Assembly: GCA_010672965.1 (NCBI GenBank)
Contig: JAAHFN010000022.1
Location: 1-64,000 of the forward strand
From: Oscillatoria sp. SIO1A7
GTDB taxonomy: Bacteria; Cyanobacteriota; Cyanobacteriia; Cyanobacteriales; Laspinemataceae
Direction: 5' to 3'
DNA length: 64,000 nucleotides
How positions within the stretch are numbered: position 1 is the stretch's first letter; each line of letters opens with the position of its first letter. The position numbers and the translations under genes were made by a program. Shown one piece after another: positions 9,202 through 18,571 of the stretch. Under the pieces are notes generated by a model. The model did no database searches. It was not told the DNA's origin and was given only the letters and a program-made list of their open reading frames with translations.

Positions 9202-9807
9202 CTATTCTTCTTCATCGCCCCAGTCAGTCCAACCAAAGTTATGAATCTTGATTCTGAAGCAAGGTTCGGACTTGGCCAAGTTCGTCCTAAACTTGCTAGA
9301 AAATTCTTCAATAGCCCGATCGCAAAAGCTCTCCTCCAGCATCCAATCTTGAATTTCTTCGTCTGCTTGTCGAGAAAAGATTATCCATTGCACCACCACC
9401 CCATAGCATAAATTTGCTCCGACTCTTTCCCCTATTGCCCGAATCAGGGGCAATAGTTCTGGCATTTTTCTGAGTTTTTCTCTGGCAAACTTATTGTCCT
9501 GGGTGGAAGTTAAGTCTATGGCGACTAAATCGGCATCGTTAATCCATAGCAAAAAGTCTATTCCCATATTGTCCAGTAAGTTGGCCGCGTTTGTCTTTTG
9601 ATGTTCGCTTCTTAAATCGTAAAACTTACTGGGATATTTTCTTTTGCACAATTCTTTAAAAGCATCTTTCTTGGCATTATGGAAAATTTTCTCAATATCT
9701 AAGAAGATGCCAATGTCTGGAGGAATTAGGTCGCAGAACCAGTCTTCCTGGAGCGTTCTGCCCCGCAATACTGTCAACTCAAAGTCTTCAATATTCGTCG
9801 CCATCAT
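9202..9807 (-). CDS. Hypothetical protein
   Basis: I do not recognise this protein of about 200 residues. It is soluble, with no signal or membrane segment. The motif LLDNMGIDFLLWINDADLVAIDLTSTQ has alternating hydrophobics and acidic residues (a D...D-x-T pattern) that could suit a small nuclease-like fold in the PD-(D/E)XK style, but this is only a suggestion. The frame is open nine codons further upstream (MLTAILLFP); I prefer the ATG at 9807 or 9804 (MMATNIEDFE) because the extension adds an isolated hydrophobic stretch. No clear ribosome site is seen for any start. The C-terminus is acidic (WTDWGDEEE) and stops within a few bases of a 7-mer array. Confidence 0.6.
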   Translation of the reverse strand: MMATNIEDFELTVLRGRTLQEDWFCDLIPPDIGIFLDIEKIFHNAKKDAFKELCKRKYPSKFYDLRSEHQKTNAANLLDNMGIDFLLWINDADLVAIDLTSTQDNKFAREKLRKMPELLPLIRAIGERVGANLCYGVVVQWIIFSRQADEEIQDWMLEESFCDRAIEEFSSKFRTNLAKSEPCFRIKIHNFGWTDWGDEEE

Positions 9808-9834
9808 TGGAAAAAGTAATATAGCAGTAAGCAA

Positions 9835-10860
9835 TCAGCCAACAGCGATCGGCTCAGAAGCTCCACGCAGCAGAGCGCCAACAGCACAAGTGTCGCCCTT
9901 AGTGCTTTGGCAAACTAAGAGTCTAAAATAGTTATCAAGACTAGGAGCGAACCGATCGCTACTAATAACCTCCAGCCCTAGATAGCTGCTCTATGCCCGA
10001 GGTCGCAAAGGTTTGATGATTCTCGTATTAAGCAAGAAAATTATCGATCGCTTGGCTTGAACTTTAGATGGGTGCGATCGCTCCACAGGGTTTCCCAGAA
10101 ATCGATAACCCCCTTCCTATATTTTACACCATCTTGGCTTTTTGGTTTTTGGGACCCTTGTAGGGAGGGTGGGAGGTGTGGGAAGTGTGGGGAGGGTATG
10201 TTTTTTAGATTTGACGTCTGAGTTGGCAGATAGACCCTCGCAATAAGGCGTAGGGGGGCGTAGGGGCGACAGCATTCCCGAGATTTCCTTTGCCTTCGAC
10301 TAAACTTATAAACTGGAATGCTTCGCCCCAGACATTTATGCCCCTCGCTGGCAACTCCTAAGCAAGCAAAAAAGAGGCGGCTGCCCTGCCCCCCAACCGA
10401 AAAAAACTTAGAAGATTTATATAACTGATTGATTTAAATGGTTTTTAGATGACTTGACTGTCAATGCTAAAAGCGATTCGCCAAGGCTGTCTCAGCTTGG
10501 CTTGCGATAAATAGATTATAGCGCATAAAAGGCGTTCTGGCAGGCCATATATATAGTGTCAGTTTATCTAGCTAGCTATAAAGTTATTGTTTGTACGGGT
10601 TCCATCCGGTTCCGTCCTCGACTCTCCTGGATTTAAGGCGAGCCAAATTACGAGCGATCGCAAATTTAGCAGTAAGGGACTTGCGCAGAAATAAAGTACC
10701 AGTAAGAGTGTTCTTTGAGCGTCACCGTTCGGGCGCTCGCTTGTCGTAGGCGTAGGCGTAGCCTGCCCTCTGGGGCATAGCCTGCCCGGAGGGCATAGCC
10801 GGTACATTATTAACTTGCAAGTCCCTAAGCAGTCAGTTTATACGTTGCAGGTTCCCGGAC
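9835..10860. other. Kilobase intergenic region with repeats, no recognised gene
   Basis: It contains a GGGTGGGAGGTGTGGGAAG tract (10155-10200), a GTAGGGGCGACAGCATTCC / GGAATGCTTCGCCCC inverted pair (about 10240-10345), unique AT-rich sequence (10380-10560), and a family C element (10675-10826). Short open frames here are repeat-derived. Confidence 0.7.
10675..10826. repeat. Family C palindromic repeat (copy 2)
   Basis: It runs from AGGGACTTGCGCAGAAATAA to TTATTAACTTGCAAGTCCCT, with a GTCACCGTTCGGGCGCTCGC core. It matches the reverse complement of 3064-3194 and, at the ends and core, the intragenic copy 45107-45210. Extra GGCGTAGGCGTAGCCTGCCC blocks make it the longest copy. It sits 35 bp before the NACHT-HEAT gene. 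Confidence 0.85.
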
Positions 10861-13800
10861 ATGCTTGCTAGGATGGCAGAGAAATTGGTTTCAATCCAGT
10901 TATGGCCGCGCATTGGTATTGCTTGGGAGCGTTGGCCAGCACCGAGGAACGACTATTTAACTAATTTGGCGATATCTATGATAGAGCTGTTACCATTTTT
11001 GGCCGAGCCTTTAAAAAACTGCGCGATCGCGATCGCCTCAACGGCAGCCTCAACCGCAGCGCGTCACGCTGTCAACAAAAAGCTAGAAGCAGGCAAAATC
11101 CAGAAGTTTCTCAACGCGGGCATCGAGGCCGCCGCAGCCTGGGACAAGAAACGGGATGTAGAAGAACATCTTTTTTATCGCTGCGAGCCAGACTTTATTG
11201 GCCAATTTTTCCAGCAGTTTTTCCAATATCCAGGAGTGACTGAGGAGCTACAAAAGCCCATAGCCAAGGAGGAGATGCCCCAAGTCGCTTTTTTGGTAGA
11301 GGCTTTCAAGGAGGCATTGGCAGGATATTCCAAGTTCGCTGGCAAAATTGACGAAGAACGAATCGAGCCTTGGCTAAGAGTCTTTGCCGAAAATTATTTG
11401 GCAGCAACCAGTAAATACTATTTAAGACTACGAGTAGCCACAGATAACTACCGTAAAAAACTGCTGCTTAAGTTAGACCATATTAAGTTTGCGGGTATGG
11501 CGATCGCAGCGAAGGAAGGCGATCGGTCTCAGCAGCTTGAGACAATTTTTGTTATGCCCGATGTTTTGGAAGAGGCCAAACCGGAGTTGCCTTTATCGAT
11601 CGCGGATTTTGAGAAGGCCGCCAATAAGAGCAAGCGCCAGCCAAGATCCTTGCAGGGACTGGAGCGAGGGGGGCGATCGCTGCCAGCAGAGGAAATATTA
11701 GAGCTAGCTCCTTCCCCTCAAAAAAACCAGCAAAGGAGAGTTGTCATTTTGGGAGAACCGGGGAGTGGCAAGACTACTTTGCTCGCCCATTTTGCCGTCG
11801 AGCTGGCTAAGGATAATCTGGCCGATAACCGGGCGAACAATCCGGCTCAGAATAAATTGGCAAAATCCGCAGAGCCGGACTTGCTGCCTATTTTAATTTC
11901 AGTTCGAGATTTGGTCGGGCATCTCGATGTGAGCATTCTCGATTACCTGCGGCAATTTGCCGAGAAAAACCTGGAAATTGCATCCCTGCCCGGTGGTTTT
12001 TTTGAATATTGGCTGGAGGGGGGACGGGCGCTGATTTTGCTAGACGGACTGGACGAGGCCGCCAGCGAAACCAAGCGACGCCAAATCGCCGAGCGGATTG
12101 AGTTGTTTCTGGCAGAATATCCCAGAAATCCGGCTATTATCACCTCTCGCCCAGCGGGTTATCGGCACGACTTTTTCCGCACCGCCGATATGCCTCACTA
12201 TACTATGCAGCCTTTTGACGATGCCAAAATAGAGGAATTTATCGACAATTGGTATGAAAGCAGAATCGAAGATCCGCAGGAGGCAGGGCGGTGGAAAAAG
12301 AGTCTCAAAAACGCTTTAGACGAGCAGGAGGCAATCAAGCAATTAACTCGCAATCCCCTATTGCTGACAATTATTTCCCTAATTCATCGCTATGAAGCTC
12401 ACTTGCCGAAAGAGCGCTACAAGCTTTACGAAAGCGCGGTGCAGACTTTGTTAATTAACTGGGACAAAAAAAGAGAGTTAGAGCCAAGAGATCTGGAATA
12501 TTTGGTGCCAAATGATTTTAAACGCTTGATGGAGCGGCTGGCCTACTGGGTTCACTGCCAAGCGATCGCCGGAGAGGAGGGAGAGGGCGGCACTCTAATC
12601 GAGAGAGAGGAGCTAATCGAGCAACTCACCCAATATATCAAGGAGCTGAAACCGATGAAACAGCTCCAGCGATACGAGGCGAAATTGGAAGCAGGGTGCT
12701 TTGTCGATTATATCCGAGAGCGCACCGGCTTGCTCAACGAATATGGGGTGGACAAGTACGCTTTCGTACATAAGACTTTTCAAGAATATCTAGCGGCTGA
12801 AGAAATCCGCTATCGCCAGGAAGACGACGACTTTGAAGAAGTGCTGGAGCATATTGAAAAATATCTCCATAATTCCCACTGGCGCGAAGTCTTGCTGCTG
12901 CTGATTGCCCAACAAAAACCCAAAAAAGCTACCAAGGTTTTGCGGAAAATCCTGGAGCAACCCACCCCTTACGAATCCTGGCTGCATCGAAATCTATTCT
13001 TTGCCGGTCGCTGCTTGGCAGAAGATATCGAGGTTTCCGACCCAGATCTGGTTAAAAATATTTTAGAGCAATTTGTGGACTTGGAGGCAAAAGGCCATTA
13101 TCGGGTTGGTGATAGAGTTAGATCTGAGGTTTTTAAGGTTCTGTCCAGTTTGAGTCAGACGCAGTTTGACGAGACGGCGCTGGAATTATTGCAGGAGAGG
13201 CTAAGGGATAGTAATAAGGGAAGATTGCCAAAATACTGGGCAGCCTTCGCCACAAAGGAAGTTGCGACTAAAGCGATCCTACTTATGCTTAAGGATGAGA
13301 GCGATTCGGTGCGCGGTAGTGCAGCCTCTGCTTTAGGCAAGTTAGGGGGCAAGTCCGAGGCGGTAATCTCAAAACTTCTATCTCTGCTTAAAGATGAGAG
13401 CGATTCGGTGCGCGTTAATGCGGCCTCTGCTTTAGGCAAGTTAGGGGGCAACTCCGAGGCGGTAATTTCAGAACTTCTATCTCTGCTTAAAAACGAGAGC
13501 GAAGACGTGCGCATTAATGCGGCCTCTGCTTTGGGCAAATTAAGGGGAAATTCGGAAGCGGTAATTCCAAGACTTCTATCTCTGCTTAAAGATCGGAGCT
13601 ATTGGGTGCGTGGGGAAGCGGCCAATGCTTTGGGCAAGTTAGAGGGCGATTCGGAGGCGCTAGTTTCAGGACTTCTATCTCTGCTTAAAGATGAGAGCGA
13701 GGAGGTACGCCGAAGTGCAGCCTATGCCTTGGGCAAGCTAAAGGGCGACTCGGAGGCGGTAGTTCCAGAACTTCTGCCCTTGCTTAAAGATGAGAGCGAC

Positions 13801-14463
13801 TGGGTGTGCGGGATTGCGGTCTATGTTTTGGGGAAACTAGGAGACAACTCGGAGGCGGTAATTACAGAACTTTTGCCCTTGCTTAAAAATGAGAGTAAGT
13901 GGGTGCGTGCGATCGCGGCCGTTGCTTTAGGGGAGCTAGGGGGCGACTCAGAGGCGGTAGTTCCAGGACTTCTAGCTCTGCTTAAGGACAAAAGTGAATG
14001 GGTGCGTGCGATCGCGGCTTTAGCTTTGAGCGAGCTAGGGAGCGACTCGGAGGCGGTAGTTCCAGGACTTCTATTTCTACTTAAAGATGAGAGCAATTTT
14101 GTGCGTGCCATCGCGATGTATGCTTTAAGCCAGTTAGGGGGCGACTCGGAGGCGGTAGTTCCAGAGCTTCTATCTCTGCTTAAAGATGAGAATGATTTGG
14201 TGCGCGGGAGTGCGGCCTCTGCTTTAAGGGAGCTAGGGGGCAACTCGGAAGCGGTAATTCCAGGACTTCTATCTCTGCTTAAAGATGACAGTGATTTGGT
14301 GCGCTCGAAAGCCGCCGATGCTCTGGTTAAGTTAGGTAAGTCTTATGGCAAAGGTGCTGAAGCCATTATCGCGCAATGGATTGAAGACAACCGGGATTTT
14401 GAAAATCTGGGAGATGCTATAGATACTTTGTGGGATATTACCAGCGAAGAGGAGAAAAACTGA
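10861..14463 (+). CDS. NACHT-domain STAND NTPase with C-terminal HEAT-repeat array
   Basis: This 1200-residue protein is predicted to be an NLR-like signalling ATPase. The order is: an uncharacterised helical N-terminal domain (about 40-290); NACHT ATPase with Walker A GEPGSGKTT (Lys 304), Walker B ALILLDGLDEA (Asp 395), and the IITSRPAGYR sensor motif; a winged-helix and helical region with FVHKTFQEYLAAEEI; then eleven 33-residue HEAT-like repeats (residues about 806-1168) of consensus LLSLLKDESxxVRxxAAxALGKLGGxSEAV. Bacterial NACHT proteins of this plan include known antiphage proteins, with the repeat array as presumed sensor; a defence role here is inference. The ATG at 10978 (MIELLPFLAEPLK), at the start of the domain-like sequence, may be the real start rather than 10861; neither has a strong ribosome site. 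No separate effector is visible, so the N-terminal domain may be the effector. Confidence 0.85.
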   Translation: MLARMAEKLVSIQLWPRIGIAWERWPAPRNDYLTNLAISMIELLPFLAEPLKNCAIAIASTAASTAARHAVNKKLEAGKIQKFLNAGIEAAAAWDKKRDVEEHLFYRCEPDFIGQFFQQFFQYPGVTEELQKPIAKEEMPQVAFLVEAFKEALAGYSKFAGKIDEERIEPWLRVFAENYLAATSKYYLRLRVATDNYRKKLLLKLDHIKFAGMAIAAKEGDRSQQLETIFVMPDVLEEAKPELPLSIADFEKAANKSKRQPRSLQGLERGGRSLPAEEILELAPSPQKNQQRRVVILGEPGSGKTTLLAHFAVELAKDNLADNRANNPAQNKLAKSAEPDLLPILISVRDLVGHLDVSILDYLRQFAEKNLEIASLPGGFFEYWLEGGRALILLDGLDEAASETKRRQIAERIELFLAEYPRNPAIITSRPAGYRHDFFRTADMPHYTMQPFDDAKIEEFIDNWYESRIEDPQEAGRWKKSLKNALDEQEAIKQLTRNPLLLTIISLIHRYEAHLPKERYKLYESAVQTLLINWDKKRELEPRDLEYLVPNDFKRLMERLAYWVHCQAIAGEEGEGGTLIEREELIEQLTQYIKELKPMKQLQRYEAKLEAGCFVDYIRERTGLLNEYGVDKYAFVHKTFQEYLAAEEIRYRQEDDDFEEVLEHIEKYLHNSHWREVLLLLIAQQKPKKATKVLRKILEQPTPYESWLHRNLFFAGRCLAEDIEVSDPDLVKNILEQFVDLEAKGHYRVGDRVRSEVFKVLSSLSQTQFDETALELLQERLRDSNKGRLPKYWAAFATKEVATKAILLMLKDESDSVRGSAASALGKLGGKSEAVISKLLSLLKDESDSVRVNAASALGKLGGNSEAVISELLSLLKNESEDVRINAASALGKLRGNSEAVIPRLLSLLKDRSYWVRGEAANALGKLEGDSEALVSGLLSLLKDESEEVRRSAAYALGKLKGDSEAVVPELLPLLKDESDWVCGIAVYVLGKLGDNSEAVITELLPLLKNESKWVRAIAAVALGELGGDSEAVVPGLLALLKDKSEWVRAIAALALSELGSDSEAVVPGLLFLLKDESNFVRAIAMYALSQLGGDSEAVVPELLSLLKDENDLVRGSAASALRELGGNSEAVIPGLLSLLKDDSDLVRSKAADALVKLGKSYGKGAEAIIAQWIEDNRDFENLGDAIDTLWDITSEEEKN
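13276..14364 (+). repeat. Eleven-unit 99-bp tandem repeat encoding HEAT repeats
   Basis: Units share long identical stretches such as GAGGCGGTAGTTCCAG and CTTCTATCTCTGCTTAAAGA, so the array is conserved at DNA level and not only at protein level. This points to recent expansion or homogenisation. Variation concentrates at the codons for two or three residues after the conserved Lys-Asp and around VRxxA. Confidence 0.85.
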
Positions 14464-14568
14464 CCCAGAAAATTATTATTTTAGGATGTTGCTGGAGCCA
14501 GTGAGAGAATTGTCAAATGACGGAAGATTAATTGAGGGACAAAAAGACTATAGAAGGGAGGTGGGAGT

Positions 14569-17500
14569 ATGTTTTCTGTAGAGCGTGGAGGAAAGGCAGG
14601 GGAGCAAGGGAGCAGGGAGCAGGGGAGACCTGGAGAGCGGGGGACTCGGAGACCAGCTTGGGAGCATTTCAATTTCCCACGCTGCCGCCTGACGCCTAAA
14701 GGCGCGGCTACACAAACAAAGCCCAAGAGGGCTATGGTTACAAAATTGAAATGCCCCCGATCAGCTTTCCCCAAGTCCCCAAGTCCCCTGGTTCCCAAGT
14801 CCCCTTGCCTCCCTGCTCCCTTGCTTCTTCTTTTGGCTGTAAGCTCAATCCTACTGCCAGCGACAGCCCGATCGCAAATACTGCCCGATCGCACTCTTGG
14901 CTCGGAAAGTTCTGTAGCAACTCCAGAAGTGATTAATAATATAGAGAGCGAGCGGATATCGGGGGGTGCGATTCGCGGCAATTCTCTGTTTCACAGTTTT
15001 CGGGAATTTAATATAGATGTCGGACGGGGGGCGTACTTTGCCAATCCCGCTGCAATTGAAAATATTTTTACCCGGGTGACAGGGACAAATGCTTCCAATA
15101 TTTTGGGAACTCTCGGGGTTTTGGGGGAAGCTAACTTATTTTTGCTCAATCCCAACGGCATTCTTTTCGGCTCGGAAGCGAGACTGGATTTGCGCGGTTC
15201 CTTTCTGGCTACTAGCGCCGATAGCGTTCTATTCGATAATGGTTTTGAATTTAGCGCCAGCAAGGCGATCGCTCCACCCCTGCTAAATGTGAATATTCCA
15301 ATAGGCTTGCGGCTGCGCTCGAATCCGGGGGCGATCGCGGTTAGAGGAGAAGGAACGAACCAACCGATTACAGAGGCAATCTTCCCAGATCTAAGCTTTC
15401 AACAAAATACTCTCGCCAGCGATATTGGCCTGCGGGTGGAGCCGGGGAAAACTTTAGCACTAATCGGCGGCGAACTAGACATATCTGGAGGGATTATCGT
15501 TTCTCCGGCGCTGGGGCGAATAGAACTATGGTCGGCTCGGGACTCGGAACTAGCCATTGGCGATCGCGACGGACAAATAAGAATAGAAAACGGACAAGGA
15601 GCAATAGACTACAGCGATATTGAAATTTCCGGTAAGTCGGTAATTTTTGCCAGCGGCGATCGGGGGACTATGCAGCTAAGCGGTCGCCGCATTTCGGTTA
15701 GCGACGGTTCCCGGGTAGAAGCCAATGTCCTGGGAGCGGAACCGGCGGGAGGTATAACGGTAAACGCTTCAGAATCATTAACAATAAGCAGCTCGACGGA
15801 CGGACAGTTTCCCAGCCTTCTCGGGTCGAGAACTTTCGCCGTAGGAGACGCGGGCAGCGTTGATATATCCACCGATCGCCTAACAATTAGAGACGGATCT
15901 ATCCTCGGAGCCAGTACCACCGGTCGAGGTCGAGCGGGAAAAGTGACTGTAATAGCGAGGGAATCTGTCGAAGCAACAGGAACTACAGCAAACGAGCAAA
16001 TTTTTAGCATTTTGGGGGCGGAGAGCAGAGGCGAGGGCAATGCTGGGGAAGTAACCGTGGAAACAAAACGTTTAATAATTCGCGATGGGGCGCAGGTAGG
16101 AGTAGGCACCGATAGTTCCGGTCGCGGAGGAATTGTCAGAATTAACGCCTCGGAATCTATAGAAATTAGCGGCACCTCGCCGAATAGAACTTTTGCCAGC
16201 AGCATCATAGCCAATAGCCTAGGAGCCGGAAAAGCTGGAGATGTAATAGTATCGACGGCGCGGTTAATTCTGCGAGATGGGGGAAGAGTAGAGGCCAGTA
16301 CCGTCGGCGAGGGAGAGGGAGGAACTCTAACGGTTCGCGCTTCCGAATTGGTCGAGGCCAGTGGCGTCGGAGGTAACGATCCGACTGTTTTGGGGGCTCG
16401 GGCTAGGGCTGCCGGAAATGCGGGCAATGTCACTATTGAAACCAAGCGATTAATCGCTAGAGACGGAGCATTTGTCGGAGCTACGACCAGCGGGGAAGGC
16501 AATGCCGGAACTCTAGTTATTAATGCTTCCGAATCGGTGGAAGCTAGGGGCGTATCTCCCCTGGAAGCAGAGAATAGCACGCAGCTTGGTGCTAGCACTA
16601 CCGGCGCTGGAAATGCAGGCAATATTACTATTGAAACCGGACGCTTAATTATTGAAAATGGGGCAGAGGTAGGGGTAGAAACAAAAGGCAGTGGGGCAGC
16701 GGGAACGGTTACGGTAAGAGCTTCGGAGTTGGTGCAAGTTACGGGTATATCGCCGTCCGGCCAAGACCAGAGCGTTTTGGGTGGGGTAACTTTTGGTGCC
16801 GGAAACGCGGGACAAGTGGAGATATCTACCCGCCGGTTAGTTGCTGACCAAGGAGGTCAGATAGTAGTAGGCACTTTTGGCACTGGCAGGGCGGGAACTC
16901 TGATTGTTAATGCTTCGGAATCTGTGGAACTTTCTGGAATTTCGGATAACGGGCAGTTTATCAGCGGCTTGCTGGCTTTGAGTGAAGGGAGCGGAGATGC
17001 CGGAGAAATAGAGATATCCACTCAGCGCTTAACGGCTAGAGATGGAGCTGCAGCGATCGCTGATGCCCAGAGCGAAGGTCGGGCGGGAACTGTGACAGTG
17101 CGGGCTGCACGGGTGGAATTAAGAGGAATTGGAATTACTCCCAGCGCCGCTACAAACAGCGCTTTGGCCGCCGTGACTCAAGGTGCGGGAGATGCCGGAG
17201 ATGTGAGTATTGAAACCGAGCGGTTGACTGTCGGAAATGGAGGAGTAGTATTGGCGGATACCTCTGGGGACGGTCGGGCGGGAACTGTGACAATACGAGC
17301 TTCGGAATATGTGGAACTCGGGGAAGGCGGTAGCCTGGGCGCTAGAACTTTAGCAGCCGGAGATGCGGGCAATATTGCTGTTGAAACCGGACGGCTGACC
17401 ATTGAGAATGGTTCTGTGGTTATTGTCGATGGTTCCGGGTCGGGGAATCCAGGGAGCATCTCAGTTGTCGCGCCAGAAATTAGGTTGAGCGATCGCGCCG

Positions 17501-18261
17501 GTATTACTGCTGCATCGGCTACGGGTCGCGGCGGCAATATCAATCTGACCAGTCGCGATATCCAGCTCCGCCGCCAAAGCAATATTTCTGCTGCTGGCAG
17601 CCAAACCGGCAATCTGACCCAAGAAGGCAATATTTCTCTGAATACCGAAACTCTGGTTTTGCTCCAAGGCAGCAACATTATTACTAGCGCCGCCGACCCA
17701 GCCGGAGGTAGCAATATTAGTATCGCACCCCTCGACGGTTCGCAGCTAGTAATTTTTCAGTCTCCCGATAGCACCATCAACGCTCGCGGCCAATTGGATA
17801 TCGATACTTCTATAGAAATAGAACCCCCCGACCCCACTCCTGCGGAAATCGTCGATCCAGCCGATCGGATGGCGTTGCATCCCTGCAAGCAAGCTGCGGA
17901 AAACCGATTTGTTATTACCGGACGCGGCGGCTTGCCCCCCAACCCGAACGAACTGCTTGAAGACGATGTGCTAGAATTCGATTTAGTCGAACCCGTCCCT
18001 TCAGAGAGTTCTGAGTTCTCAGTTTTGAGTTTTGAGTTTTCAGAGCTTAGGGAAAGTTTTCAGTTTTCAGTTTTGAGTTTTGAGTTAGATTCTTTAACTC
18101 AGAAGTCAAAACTCAGAAGTCAAAACTCTCTGCAAAACTCTGCGATCGTTCCAGCGCGAGGCTGGACAAGAAACGAGCGAGGGGAAGTGGTTTTGACCGC
18201 CTACGACCCCACCGGCAAGGAAACCAGGCGATCGCCCAGAATTTTGGGGTGTGGGGTGTAG
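14569..18261 (+). CDS. TPS-family filamentous haemagglutinin-like exoprotein (1)
   Basis: This 1230-residue secreted beta-helix protein is of the two-partner-secretion (TpsA) type, expected to cross the outer membrane through a FhaC/TpsB partner that is not in this window. The secretion domain starts after the signal peptide: SQILPDRTLGSESSV, INNIESERISGG, NLFLLNPNGILFG (the NPNGI box). The body is repeating beta-helix of about 70-residue units (AGNAGNITIETGRLIIENGA type). The C-terminus has the cyanobacterial signature FVITGRGGLPPNP and ARGWTRNERGEVVLTAYDP. The start follows GGGAGGTGGGAGT. The signal core PLLLLLAVSSILLPATA begins only at residue 84: between start and core lie a low-complexity tract and a family D repeat. 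Another repeat block (18001-18140) lies in the C-terminal linker. Function is probably adhesion or surface interaction. Confidence 0.85.
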   Translation: MFSVERGGKAGEQGSREQGRPGERGTRRPAWEHFNFPRCRLTPKGAATQTKPKRAMVTKLKCPRSAFPKSPSPLVPKSPCLPAPLLLLLAVSSILLPATARSQILPDRTLGSESSVATPEVINNIESERISGGAIRGNSLFHSFREFNIDVGRGAYFANPAAIENIFTRVTGTNASNILGTLGVLGEANLFLLNPNGILFGSEARLDLRGSFLATSADSVLFDNGFEFSASKAIAPPLLNVNIPIGLRLRSNPGAIAVRGEGTNQPITEAIFPDLSFQQNTLASDIGLRVEPGKTLALIGGELDISGGIIVSPALGRIELWSARDSELAIGDRDGQIRIENGQGAIDYSDIEISGKSVIFASGDRGTMQLSGRRISVSDGSRVEANVLGAEPAGGITVNASESLTISSSTDGQFPSLLGSRTFAVGDAGSVDISTDRLTIRDGSILGASTTGRGRAGKVTVIARESVEATGTTANEQIFSILGAESRGEGNAGEVTVETKRLIIRDGAQVGVGTDSSGRGGIVRINASESIEISGTSPNRTFASSIIANSLGAGKAGDVIVSTARLILRDGGRVEASTVGEGEGGTLTVRASELVEASGVGGNDPTVLGARARAAGNAGNVTIETKRLIARDGAFVGATTSGEGNAGTLVINASESVEARGVSPLEAENSTQLGASTTGAGNAGNITIETGRLIIENGAEVGVETKGSGAAGTVTVRASELVQVTGISPSGQDQSVLGGVTFGAGNAGQVEISTRRLVADQGGQIVVGTFGTGRAGTLIVNASESVELSGISDNGQFISGLLALSEGSGDAGEIEISTQRLTARDGAAAIADAQSEGRAGTVTVRAARVELRGIGITPSAATNSALAAVTQGAGDAGDVSIETERLTVGNGGVVLADTSGDGRAGTVTIRASEYVELGEGGSLGARTLAAGDAGNIAVETGRLTIENGSVVIVDGSGSGNPGSISVVAPEIRLSDRAGITAASATGRGGNINLTSRDIQLRRQSNISAAGSQTGNLTQEGNISLNTETLVLLQGSNIITSAADPAGGSNISIAPLDGSQLVIFQSPDSTINARGQLDIDTSIEIEPPDPTPAEIVDPADRMALHPCKQAAENRFVITGRGGLPPNPNELLEDDVLEFDLVEPVPSESSEFSVLSFEFSELRESFQFSVLSFELDSLTQKSKLRSQNSLQNSAIVPARGWTRNERGEVVLTAYDPTGKETRRSPRILGCGV
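14660..14757. repeat. Family D repeat inside the TPS leader (copy 2)
   Basis: It begins GGGAGCATTTCAATTTCCCA and ends ACAAAATTGAAATGCCCCC, with CGCCTGACGCCTAAAGGCGC between. It matches the intergenic element at 2801-2932. It is translated in frame (WEHFNFPRCRLTPKGAATQT and onward) between the start codon and the signal-peptide core. Confidence 0.85.
18001..18140. repeat. GTTTTGAGTTTTGAG inverted repeat in the TPS C-terminal linker
   Basis: Repeated TCAGTTTTGAGTTTTGAG is followed by the complementary AACTCAGAAGTCAAAACTC. It encodes a Phe/Ser/Leu-rich linker (FSVLSFEFSE, FQFSVLSFEL). The same repeat is intergenic at 29885-29960 and 33952-34010 and lies in the second TPS gene at 23098-23280. 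Confidence 0.8.
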
Positions 18262-18571
18262 GGTGTGGGGTGTGGGGGGGACAGGCGGGACGCCCGTCCT
18301 ACGGTTAGGATTTTAAATTTAGGACTTATATCAAATCCGGTTAATCGCCCATAAATCCCGTAGGGGCAATCCCCCCGTGGTTGCCCCGGTTAGTGTGGGG
18401 GCGGGCACGGGGGCACCGCCCCTACAAATAGGGCGATTAACCGGATTTGATACTACTATCAAATCCGGTTAATCGCCCTAAAAAGGTCAAGTTCTGCGTA
18501 GGACGGGCTTCCGAAAAGTCCGCCAGCCTGGATAGGGACTTGCCCTTAAAGACTTTTGCTAGCAGCTTGCC
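18262..18571. other. Intergenic gap with family A repeats
   Basis: It holds a GGGGACAGGCGGGACGCCCG block, a complete family A element (18328-18453: ATATCAAATCCGGTTAATCG to CGATTAACCGGATTTGAT) and a second left end alone at 18458. No gene is visible. Confidence 0.75.

Noticed and set aside
15609-17714. Long open frames on the strand opposite TPS 1 (and similar ones opposite TPS 2 and the NACHT-HEAT gene)
   Set aside because: They are Pro/Ala/Ser-rich mirror frames of repetitive beta-helix or HEAT codons, without ribosome sites or recognisable domains.
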